Shown here: piece after piece, positions 10,910 through 19,985 of the stretch
How the letters are laid out: each line of letters starts with the position of its first letter
How positions within the stretch are numbered: the stretch's first letter is position 1
Assembly: GCA_022457065.1 (NCBI GenBank)
Contig: JAJGBQ010000001.1
Location: 2,480,001-2,544,000, forward strand
DNA: 64,000 nt
Direction of reading: 5' to 3'
Source: Curvularia sp. ZM96
Lineage: Eukaryota; Ascomycota; Dothideomycetes; Pleosporales; Pleosporaceae
Program-made: the position numbers and the translations under genes
The notes under the pieces: generated by a model
Told to the model about the DNA's origin: nothing
Database searches by the model: none
The model's input: the letters and a program-made list of their open reading frames with translations, nothing else

Positions 10910-12148
10910 ATGAAGCGCATACCCATATCAAGATGTGCCTCGCAATTGCTGGCCCAGCCATTGCCACGCCGTCCCTCATGCCCATATGCCGCGGCGAAGA
11001 ATGCTCCGCGAGCAATTGCACCACATAGCCACCGCATACACGCACGCCTCCAGTCGACAGTCGCTATACCACACGACGGCGAATTGGAAATAGAGATCGC
11101 AGCAAATTCGGGCGTACCGTCATCAGCAAGCCACTCACGGCCCGCTGGCTCGCATCCTCTCCCACTTGAGAGCCTGCCCTCCCCACACCCACACGCCGCC
11201 GAGCGCTCGATAAAACTCCACGCCCTCCGGAGTCGATTATCACTACCTCCCCGCTTTCCCCTTCAGGCTCTCGCCCGAACCCTCGTACATCCATCCGCAG
11301 ACCCCAATCCCGCTTTCAACAATGCCTCACTGTCGATACTCGGACGCCATCTACTTGGCTACTACACATCCGAATGGATCCTGTGCAACTACCCACGGCT
11401 GCCAATGGCTGTTGTCTTTGCTGCAGTTGAAGCCTACATTGGACCCAAGGCACTAGCAACCGTGGCACGTGAATGGGGCATCGAAGCGGCGGCTGAACCC
11501 GGTGGTGAGGTAGACCCAGGCCTGCTACAATTCAAGCGGATAAAATCGGGAGACGACATTCCAGCTGCCTTGAGACGACAGGCACCATGGAGCTGGAATG
11601 TCACCACAACACACAAAATTATGAAGACAGATGAATTTGGCTCAGACAATGCGGCTCCTAGCCCCCATGCCTTACAGAGGACAGGCGTGCCAATGGAGGT
11701 GGCTGCACAATCGTTCGTCCGAGCCCTCTTCGGCGCACTCCACCAACATCTAGGCTCTCCCCTCGTCAAGCGCTTCTTCCGCGACCATTTCCTCAGCAGA
11801 CACCTTGACATCAGCTCGCTCTTCGACTTCCGCACACCAACCCGGGATCTTTCAACGCTATGCGCACGAGAAGGCTTTGAGCCACCCATTGCACGACTCA
11901 TCTCTGAGACTGGACGTCTAAGCAGGCATCCTGTATTCGTCGTAGGCGTGTACAGTGGAAAAGACAAGCTGGGTGAGGGAGCAGGCAGCTCGTTGGATGA
12001 GGCGAGGACAAGAGCAGCGGCAGCAGCATTGAAGGCATGGTATCTGTACAAGCCTGCCGAGGTCACAGTGCCTAGCAGCACAGAGGGCGAACTGGACACC
12101 AGCAAATGGCGGCCAAATTACATCGACTGTGGTGAAGTTATTGTATAA
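10910..12148 (+). CDS. MRPL3: Mitochondrial large-subunit ribosomal protein mL44 (MRPL3 family)
   Basis: A single exon of 412 residues. The start is placed at the ATG at 10910 because what follows (MKRIPISRCASQLLAQPLPR) is a typical Arg/Ser-rich mitochondrial presequence. A catalytically degenerate RNase III-like domain occupies roughly residues 100-280 (around LVHPSADPNPAFNNASLSIL and GRHLLGYYTSEWI). A double-stranded RNA-binding fold lies at the C-terminus (PVFVVGVYSGKDKLGEGAGS then an AAAAALKAWY helix). This two-domain layout is that of mL44/yeast Mrpl3, a structural protein near the polypeptide exit side of the mitochondrial large subunit. It shares a short divergent promoter with the small probable mitochondrial protein. 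Confidence 0.88.
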   Translation: MKRIPISRCASQLLAQPLPRRPSCPYAAAKNAPRAIAPHSHRIHARLQSTVAIPHDGELEIEIAANSGVPSSASHSRPAGSHPLPLESLPSPHPHAAERSIKLHALRSRLSLPPRFPLQALARTLVHPSADPNPAFNNASLSILGRHLLGYYTSEWILCNYPRLPMAVVFAAVEAYIGPKALATVAREWGIEAAAEPGGEVDPGLLQFKRIKSGDDIPAALRRQAPWSWNVTTTHKIMKTDEFGSDNAAPSPHALQRTGVPMEVAAQSFVRALFGALHQHLGSPLVKRFFRDHFLSRHLDISSLFDFRTPTRDLSTLCAREGFEPPIARLISETGRLSRHPVFVVGVYSGKDKLGEGAGSSLDEARTRAAAAALKAWYLYKPAEVTVPSSTEGELDTSKWRPNYIDCGEVIV

Positions 12149-12724
12149 GAAGCAAGGTACGAACCACACTCTGGAGTTGTAGGAAATTTTCTTTGGGCAT
12201 GCATCGCATTGCTGGATGGTATACTTTATAGGAATTCCAGTGGGCTGGGAGGTGGAAAATGAGTGGGGACGAAGAATCCAGAGACGACTCTGGAGTAGGA
12301 AGTTTGGGAATGATGGATGCATCTAGGCCCACGATACGTCACTACCAGGACGGACGACTGCGCTCAAGAGCAGCGCGCATGTATCATATGTGACATCATG
12401 AGGATATCACGACGATCCGCAATGTGTACAATATAAGATGAACGTTGCATCCGAACTTGTGTCCACCGTCCTCGTGATATGATGTTGACTTTTACATGCA
12501 TCGCCATAAGTACTTCACTTTTTTTTATTTAACATGTAGTTAATTGAAGTATTCGAGTCGCATATCAAGATAGCATACCCGAAAAGCAGGAGTCCATAAA
12601 ATCAAAAATCTTCCACAAAATGTTTCATTTACACAAACTAGCCCCATGGTCTATACGAGCTTATCTGAATCATATACTATACAAAATCTCTATTGGACCC
12701 CTCTCTCTCTACAGCTGGATGTAC
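12149..12724. other. Convergent 3' intergenic region
   Basis: Between the 3' ends of mL44 and the UstYa-type gene. It is AT-rich around 12500-12700. I see no gene in it. Confidence 0.5.
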
Positions 12725-13712
12725 TCAAACATCCGCCTCAGGCATCGCATGCTCCCTCGCCCAATCCTTGATGCGATCGAAGTTCCTGCACACGTGATGG
12801 CTATCGTAGTCGGGCCAGTAGCCCTGACCTTCAATCGGATGGAAGGTGAAGACGTTGACATCGGAGAGACACATAAGATTTACACGCAGGATCTCAATGC
12901 AATGGTCTGTTTGGTTTTCGCGTCAGTGAAGGCTCCATTTCCAAGTACGCTTGGTACGGATGGTGATGGGAGATAAAAGGAAAGAGAGAAAAGAAGGGTA
13001 CTTACCCAAATGCGCGCGCACCTTGCCCGGCTCATCCGCGGTGTCGCTCCACCAGACCTTAGTATAGTGCTCTGGATATGTCGACATACGGAGGAGATTG
13101 AGGCAGTGGAGTTGGTGGAAGACTTCGAGACCGACACGGTATCCCGTCTCGCCTGTCTTGGGGTCCGTGACTTGCAGTGCGTCGGCGGGCTTGCGAAGCT
13201 TGGGGAAGTCGGCTTTGGAGACCATTTGGTCGGGGACTATGGGTCGTATGTGAGATGGCAGTGGGGTGGAAAGGGGGGAGTGAGTATGGGCTTACGGTAA
13301 GCAATGTCCATCCAGGCGTTGTCGACTTCGTCGCTGGTGCCGACGTATTTGGACGAGTTGAGAGGGTTAGGAAAGGAGAACTTGGTGTGGCTGTATTCGA
13401 TTTGGTGCATGGCGGGTGCTACAGGATATGTTAGCCTTTTCTCTCTCTCTTTTGATAAAGACGCTTTGCCATACAGAAAATGTCGAATTGGTCCATGAGT
13501 TTAGCGGCTGCGTTGCCGGACGAGTCCCGTTGCGACATTACCGCACATATCATCGAGAGCATGGATAGTATGAACAGGAAGAGGTTAAAGAGTGTGAGAT
13601 AGACAAAGCTTTGGCGCCGTTTTGAGGTCTCGTCTCGTTGAGTCTGGTTGTTCATAAGGGAAGCATTTTCCGAGTCGACATCTTGTGAGCTGGTATCTGT
13701 GTATTTCTCCAT
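12725..13712 (-). CDS. UstYa-family (DUF3328) oxidase-like membrane protein
   Basis: Four exons (13712-13475, 13418-13296, 13236-13006, 12906-12725) encode 257 residues. The start ATG at 13712 has a strong context (TTCACCATGG). A cytosolic, Asn/Ser-rich N-terminus is followed by one membrane span (FVYLTLFNLFLFILSMLSMI). The lumenal domain carries both family signatures: YVGTSDEVDNAWMD, then HQLHC (nt ~13103-13117), and a second HLDHC that is rebuilt exactly across the last intron and is followed by IEILRVNLMC. The HxxHC pair is thought to bind the metal. UstYa proteins carry out oxidative cyclisation or related oxidations in dikaritin-type fungal peptides (ustiloxin, asperipin, victorin) and in some other pathways. 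It is divergent from the secreted HHQGGAK repeat protein, with 1.27 kb between starts. A role in modifying that protein is inference. Confidence 0.9.
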
Positions 13713-14985
13713 GGTGAATCCGGCTGATAACAATGAATTGAACAGTCAGCCTGAGGCAGAAATGTGCAAAGAAAACAAATAATGTGGAGGTGGAGAAGGG
13801 AAACAAAAATTACGTATGTCGACCTGCGATAGAAAAGGAGAGTACCGGCTCAGCGAAGTGACAAAGACAAAAAAAAAATGTAAATGTGGCGAATGGGCCA
13901 GAGTACATAGGGGACAAGGTGCTTTACAGTGTGTCCCCTCGTCGTGAAACCCCAACCATCAATGCGACGACGTCAAAATCGCAGTCAGAACTCCAACTGA
14001 TGCAGGAGCGCGGAGTGGATGAAACAAGTCCGCTATGACGGCTTCCCCACAGCCAGTCAAACCCGACTTTTCGTCCCCAGGCAACAATAGCCTGCACGCA
14101 GCCTTGTAGTGCATTGTCAAACAGCAATCAAGCTTTTACCAAGCATTCTTGAGACAAGGACAGCGGAAGGTCTCAGCCCTCCCGTTGGCTAATCCGTTAC
14201 TTGGGTTTCAAGATAGTCGCTTAGCCAAGATACGATGTTCATATTCCACACCATGGTTTCAGCTTGGCGCCGCTAGGCAAAACATGTACCTGTCGGTTCG
14301 ACTTGACACGCACTTGGAACAACCGTGCTGCATAGCAACAACGGGCATCAATACCGAAAGTGTAATCGTGAATGCCCATCGTGCTAAATGACGCGGAGTT
14401 CCATGCGTGTCGCCGCGGTTAGATTGGGCCCTGTCAAGACGCCTGTCTGGAACCGCACAGATTCTGCGTAGAAGGCTGTCATGGTAACATACCGAAATGT
14501 TCATGATTGGTTCCCAAGACCGCGATCTAGGTTAGGCCGGGCTGTCTATCAGGCATTGACTCGGTTCCGATCACATGGGAAACACCAAGCTTTGGCAGTG
14601 CTTGTACCCCTTCGATGGCGTTATTGGTGGAGATAACATCCTGTCACAACTCCGTCTGTTTGACTACCCGCTATTCAGGCCCTGGGATCCATTACGTCTT
14701 GCTGGACTACACGTGGCTGAGGTAGGTCCGACCTGCCGTGTTCAATTCCGCAGGCAATGCAAGGCGTCTCAGAGAGATCCACGCATAAATCAACGTAAGC
14801 CTTCACGCGGCATTGAGGCCGAAACTATAAAGTAGATTCGACATCCAAGGGTAAAAGGGCATCAACGTTGAACGTGCTCATTCCTTCTCACAACTTGCTC
14901 CTTCAGTCCATCTCTTTTCGTCTCTGCAGGCAGATCCTCTCGTTCAATTCCTTCAATTCCGAACATTTAATCAAACACATTCAAT
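13713..14985. promoter_or_regulatory. Shared upstream region of UstYa and repeat-precursor genes
   Basis: This 1.27 kb lies between two divergent start codons and must hold both promoters. No ORF in it has a recognisable domain. It contains a short CGG-N2-CCG palindrome (tcggttccga, 14561-14570). CCG triplets at 14182-14184 and 14194-14196 are too loosely spaced to call a site. A TATA-like ACTATAAAGTAG lies near 14824, about 160 bp before the repeat-protein ATG. Confidence 0.4.
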
Positions 14986-15958
14986 ATGCGGTTCTCCACC
15001 ATCACACTGTTGGCCCTCGGTGCCACTGCCTCAGCTTATGTTGTTCCGAATAAGCAAGTTGTTGATAACGCCGTTGAGGCGCGGATGCCAGTATGTCTAG
15101 CTCATAATCTCTCCCTTGTAACACCAACTTACACTTTCATAGCACGAAGAAGCATCCAACCTCATTGCTGCTCTTTCAGCTCGTGACCTTGAAGCTCGCC
15201 ACCACCAGGGCGGCGCTAAGGGCAAGGGCAAGAAGAACGGCCGCGATGTCATCGTTGAAGCCCGTGAGCCCCACCACCAAGGTGGAGCCAAGGGCAAGGG
15301 AAAGAAGAATGGCCGCGATGTTATGGTCGAAGCCCGTGAGCCCCACCACCAGGGTGGAGCCAAGAAAGCAAAGGACAAGAACAACGCTCGCGACATCGAG
15401 GATGAAGACGAAGATGAAGACCTCGTAGCTCGTGATCCTCACCACCAGGGCGGTGCTAAGGGCAAGGGCAAGAAGAACGGCCGCGATGTCGAAGCCCGTG
15501 AGCCACACCACCAGGGTGGTGCCAAAGGCAAGGGCAAGAAGAATGGCCGCAATGTCATGGTCGAAGCCCGTGAGCCCCACCACCAGGGCGGTGCCAAGGG
15601 CAAGGGAAAGAAGAACGGCCGTGACGTCGAGGAGGACGAGGACATCGTAGCTCGCGATCCTCACCACCAAGGCGGCGCCAAGGGCAAGGGAAAGAAGAAC
15701 GGCCGTGATGTCGAGGATGCCGAGGACATCGTAGCTCGTGACCCTCACCACCAGGGTGGTGCCAAGGGCAAGGGCAAAAAGAACGGCCGCGATGTCGAAG
15801 CCCGTGACCCCCACCACCAAGGCGGTGCTAAAGGTAAGGGAAAGAAGAACGGCCGTGACGTCGAGGCCGAGGACGAGGACGAGGAGGACCTTGTCGCTCG
15901 TGCTCCTCATCACCAGGGCGGCGCTAAGAAAGCCAAGGGCAAGAACGCTGGTAACTAA
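14986..15958 (+). CDS. Secreted ten-copy tandem-repeat protein, candidate peptide precursor
   Basis: Two exons (14986-15090, 15143-15958) give 306 residues. The N-terminus MRFSTITLLALGATASA is a clear signal peptide. After a short leader there are ten copies of a basic, Gly/Lys-rich core HHQGGAKGKGKKNGR separated by acidic spacers. Copies 3 and 10 have a variant core (KKAKDKNNAR, KKAKGKNAGN). Every copy is preceded by Ala-Arg. Copy 1 follows the Arg directly, while copies 2-10 have Glu-Pro, Asp-Pro or Ala-Pro between Arg and HHQ. The leader shows the same pattern (VEAR, Met-Pro, His), with the intron exactly between Pro and His. This fits cleavage after Arg by a Kex2-like protease, then X-Pro dipeptidyl trimming as for yeast alpha-factor, yielding His-His-Gln peptides. 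There is no Cys, Tyr, Phe or Trp in the repeats. Its divergent neighbour is a UstYa gene. A structural or metal-binding secreted protein is an alternative. Confidence 0.85.
15200..15955 (+). repeat. Tandem coding repeat, 10 units
   Basis: Ten in-frame units, most of 22-32 codons, begin with CACCACCA(G/A) or CATCACCAG for His-His-Gln. The core is nearly invariant at the nucleotide level (aagggcaagggMaagaagaa), while the acidic spacers vary in length (DV-E-AR up to a run of eight or more Asp/Glu). Units 3 and 10 share a KKAK core variant. Near-identity at third codon positions suggests recent duplication or gene conversion. Confidence 0.95.
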
Positions 15959-16611
15959 GCGCCCTCGCTGGTTTCTTTATACTCGACACTCAAGTGGTAG
16001 CTGTGAAGAATTTGTTCGATGGAACAATCTCCACCTGGCATACCATTCAGAAAGCTACTTGGGTGATGGCTAGTGCGGATTGGAGTTTCCTTATTTTGAA
16101 ATTGTGTTTATTTCCAAAGGCGATCGTACCTTTGTGGATGGGCTGTAGCAAGGTTAATATATAGAAGTGAATGGAGCTGTTGATCGATATTTGAGCTTGT
16201 CTGATTTCTCGGTGAAGTTTTGTGAAATTTGTTAGGAAGTTTATCGGCTCCTAGAGTGAAGCTTTTGTACTGTGATGAGCAGTGATGTCCTGTGGCGTAT
16301 TGAGAGCAGGCAGCCTGGCACATCGGTCAGTAGATTAAGTGAAAACTCAACTCCGAGGGTATGCAATAACAGTAACATCAGGAGTTTCCGAACTGCACGA
16401 TGATATTGGGAAGAAGCGCAGTAGCAAATTGGTGTCACAATGCACGGGGCATCTCCAGAAACAGAAACAGAAAGCTGGGTATTGGGCTATCCATGGTATA
16501 GCTCTCCTCGCGCGAAACGCGTTATTTTAAAACAATTCGTAGAATCATAAGCGACTCGCCTGCAAATGCCGAGGACGTCGACGTGCCCAGTTTGTCGTTG
16601 GAACAATCTTT
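15959..16611. other. Convergent 3' region between repeat protein and regulator
   Basis: Non-coding. It probably holds the 3' UTRs of both flanking genes, and I saw no ORF with a recognisable domain. Confidence 0.5.
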
Positions 16612-19400
16612 TCACAAATTCAGATCCGGCATCTGCAGATCATCTCCCGGCTCCATCAGATTCATCAGGTATATAGAGCCAGAGAACCAGTCCTGCATAG
16701 CATTGTGATTTACGCCTGATGGCCCAAACCCAAGGTCCATTTGACTTATACTCGTGTTGTTTCCGGTTCCTTGGTCTTGTGGAAAGGCTTGCATGCTACC
16801 TGGATCACCGGTACTCATGTTGTAATCAGCCGCTGGCCAGGTTGAGTTGGGTAACAATCCAAGAGCATTGAGATATGGATCAAATTGTGACATGGCGTTG
16901 AGGTCGAGCTGTGCGGTATTTGCAGTACTGTAGTAGCTGGGTTGAGTGCTTTGTGTAAAGTTTTGTGATCGCAAAGCAGCATCCTGTGTCTTCGCCATCA
17001 CGTAAAGCCTTGCAACCCGTAAGAAGAGATGGCACATCCTATAAAGCTTGTCCGCGCCTTCGGAGATAGTACGACATGACTCGAGACTAGTCATAAACTC
17101 TGAGAGTGACTGCAGGTCGGCGCTCACATCAGATGTGTCTGTCTTTTGAATCGCATTGCAAAAGACCACAATGAACCTACATCATTTAGCTTGGAACGTC
17201 AACGAATGTGACTAAAAAAGCGTACGGTGTAAATGGTGCTTGAAGAATGGACCAGTGCACATATCCGGACCACAGTTCCTCTTGACCTTTCTTGTTAAAC
17301 TGCAAAGAAGCCCTTTTGTGAGCCTCAAGAGCCGCTCGCGATGATTCAAGACACTCTTTGTTGAAGGTCATATTGCCTGGGCTCACAGAGCGCTGTATGA
17401 GCGCACACGTGGAGTAGTGTGAGACGACGTCAGAATAAAAGAAGATGTCTTCAACGCGGTCGTATGCATCTGGTACAATTAGCCTAACATATCACGCTAA
17501 AACAAGTTCCGTAGCATACTCTTGATGTACTGGTTGTATTCAGGTTCATTTTTGTTCGACCGCTGCATGTATTGCTTTATTTGAGACGGTAGTGGGGTTT
17601 CGTTGGGGCTGGGGCCTATTCCAGTTGATTGCTGTGTGACGCCGTTCACATTTTTACCTCGGGTTGCACGAGTGAAGGTTTTTACGTCGTCACGTTCATA
17701 CCACGCTTGATTCATGCCATTGATCAAGTCAACCGCAGTAGCCATACGCTCCTCGGTGGTCTTCAGGAAGGAGGCGGGACAGAAGAGTTTCTCATATGTC
17801 AATCCTTGAATCCTGGCGACCTTGACCCAGTAGGACAGCATTTGAGTTGGTTTGGCGGCTGATTTGTCGTGAGGGGTATCATGTACGAAGGGTAAGGATA
17901 TGTCCCAGTCCTGCAGGATGCTGGATCGGCCCAATCGCAGCGATAGTGTCTTGTCGAACATGTATATCATCCAGAAGATGTAGATCTTCGACTGTTTCTC
18001 TTCAGGAGTATCGTGAATCATAGTGTTGATGCGGTGATATCCTAGGCTTATACACAAACCGGCTGCACACGATATAAGGACCCAGCAAAGGGAGGGCTTA
18101 CACATCTCTATTGCCTGTGCTGATCCGAGTACCAAGGCCATGATGTTCTCATAGCTTGCTGGCATGAATAGGTCGAGTTGGCTTAGTGCTACCTCTGATT
18201 GCCGTTTGCATATGGTTGTGTAACTAGCGTATTCGCTGATATCCATACCCGCAGGGGGAAATGCAAGAAATTCGTCGAAGATGTTGTCTAAAATCCCGTA
18301 AGTGAGCACACGCCGAGCAGCGGTACACGTGCCGGGATTATGGTATGCATCGTAGAAGATCTCCCTCAGGTTTGGCATTTTGAGAAACGGAAATACGACG
18401 GCAAATGCCATTGTTGGATAACCTAGCAAGTCAGTGGCACGCAAGTAACAAGGCGTATTAGAACTCAACTCATAGCTGCATCCAAAGCCCTGCAAACCTC
18501 CGTCCAGGGAGGCTGTTCAAGCCTTGCGGGATCCACCTCGGAAAGGGAACGGTTGATCAAGCGGTTACTTGGAGCCAGAGTCTGGCTCGGCTGTGATACC
18601 ATTTCCGAGAGAGCCGTGAGTGCTGTCTTGACTTCTTCATTTTGGCCAATTGACGGTGTGTTATCAATCACCTGAGCTAGCATCTCCCGAGCATAGACCG
18701 ACTGGATGTTGATTGAGCTCTCGCCTTCAAACGGTGCAGGGGTAGGAGCCTCTTGCAAGCCGCTGCCTGGGCTTCGCCCAATTCGGCTGGAACGTGACTG
18801 GCTGCTGGATTCATTTATGTCTTTGGAAAGATCAATATTGCCGAGTTTTGACGAAAGACTGGCGAGGACATTTTCGATTCCTGCTAGACGATCTTCAATT
18901 CGATCGATCTTCTTCTCGCTGTCATAGGTCAGCATTCATGTCATTGGCCGTCGTTCGTAACTGGGCGCCAAATGGGAACCTCGCTCAGTTTTCTCAGTTT
19001 GCTTTTGCAAAGCCATGTACGCATGGTTGAATTTTCGCAAATACAGCCAATCAGAATAAACAAATTGTTGAGACACGTACTATTCTTCAGAGATGTGGAC
19101 CCTTTGCCGTTGAGCCTTCTGTTGAGGAGCGGTTGTTTTGCAAGCTGCATTTCTCAGTAACGGCCCGTTGTGAGCATAGCGACGACGGCGTCTCATACCT
19201 AGTTTGCTCGCCTTACAGTTCGAACACGGCACAGCTCGGTCGCAGCGTATCTTACGCGTGCGGCAGCTATCACACTGTGTTGTGGATCATCAGCGGGTGG
19301 ATCACTATAAGCAGCCTCGAGCCAAGCTCCGGGGCTGCGTACTTACCGCACGCTTAGACATGCCCCCATCGGGCGACCCATCCATGTCCTCATCTTCCAT
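16612..19400 (-). CDS. Zn2Cys6 fungal-specific transcription factor
   Basis: Seven exons (19400-19347, 19274-19199, 19144-19081, 18918-18470, 18422-17520, 17469-17226, 17176-16612) close in phase to 784 residues. The zinc cluster is split by two introns and reads ACDSCRTRKIRCDRAVPC then SNCKASKLAC, a full Cx2Cx6Cx5Cx2Cx6C binuclear motif. A basic linker and a predicted coiled coil follow (KKIDRIEDRLAGIENVLASL). Residues ~250-550 match the fungal-specific transcription factor middle-homology domain (CISLGYHRINTM, IYIFWMIYMFDKTLSLRLGR). The C-terminus is Asn/Gln/Ser/Met-rich, like an activation region. It is divergent from the ABC exporter over 585 bp that contain phased CGG triplets, suggesting control of the exporter and of itself. 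Its target pathway is not known; the neighbouring UstYa and repeat genes are candidates. Confidence 0.92.
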
Positions 19401-19486
19401 GGCGTCGGTTGTAGGCTCGATTAGTGCCGCGGTGTCGCTGCGCGTGGAGTGCGAGAGTGGCTGTAGTAATGCGAGGGGTTAGCCCA

Positions 19487-19513
19487 CGGAGCTCTCGGGG
19501 TTCTCGGACTCCG
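19487..19513. promoter_or_regulatory. Phased CGG array ending in CGG-N3-CCG, candidate Zn2Cys6 site
   Basis: Three CGG triplets start at 19487, 19496 and 19505, each 9 bp apart, and a CCG follows at 19511. It is about 90-115 bp upstream of the regulator's ATG. Binding by the neighbouring regulator is inference. Confidence 0.45.
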
Positions 19514-19872
19514 GGCACAGGGGGAGCCATCAACTATGTCATTATTCTCAACGAGAATCACGTAAACACCAGGCAGCAATCGATTCCTCTCCAGTGGCCT
19601 TGTTCTAAGGCGGAGTCATACATTAAGTTGTGACTGGAACAGGTTGAATTTTATTTGCAGTTCATTATGGGACAGCACCCGCGAACACGGTAGAAGATGC
19701 TGTGGATGCCTAGGACACGTGATTGTGCCAAGGTAGTGCTTCCTCCCCATAGGCTGATGTGCTCGTGTAGGGTTCGCATTCAACTCCTGCGCCCTTGGGT
19801 CATCTCGATGTCGCGCTCGGTCGTCCAAGGCGCCCTTTCGGCGTTGCCTCTTAGCTACGGACATGTCATCCA

Positions 19873-19881
19873 CGGAGTCCG
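19873..19881. promoter_or_regulatory. CGG-N3-CCG palindrome, second copy
   Basis: CGGAGTCCG is the exact reverse complement of the site at 19505-19513 and lies 105-113 bp upstream of the ABC exporter ATG. Confidence 0.45.
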
Positions 19882-19985
19882 TACTTTGTACTGTATTTGA
19901 CGCGTATATTTGGCCGACTTTTTTGGAATTGTTCAGCTATCAGCTGCTGTGATGTTTATCTGCATCAGCCTTTTTCTTTGCAACC

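Larger units (their letters stand above)
19401..19985. promoter_or_regulatory. Divergent promoter between regulator and ABC exporter
   Basis: These 585 bp separate the two start codons. They hold CGG triplets at 19487, 19496 and 19505 (exact 9-bp steps), the palindrome CGGACTCCG at 19505-19513 and its inverse CGGAGTCCG at 19873-19881. Such triplets are the usual half-sites of Zn2Cys6 dimers. Confidence 0.6.

Noticed and set aside
15176..15913. 245-codon minus-strand ORF across the repeat array, rich in Leu/Val/Ala
   Set aside because: It is the mirror of the repeat codons; the plus strand has a signal peptide, good intron and patterned processing sites. The hydrophobic antisense reading is a by-product of Lys/Gly/Glu codons.
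14986..15958. Calling the repeat protein a ustiloxin-type dikaritin precursor
   Set aside because: Repeats have no Tyr, Phe or Trp and no Lys-Arg sites; only the nearby UstYa supports the idea, so it is kept as a hypothesis.
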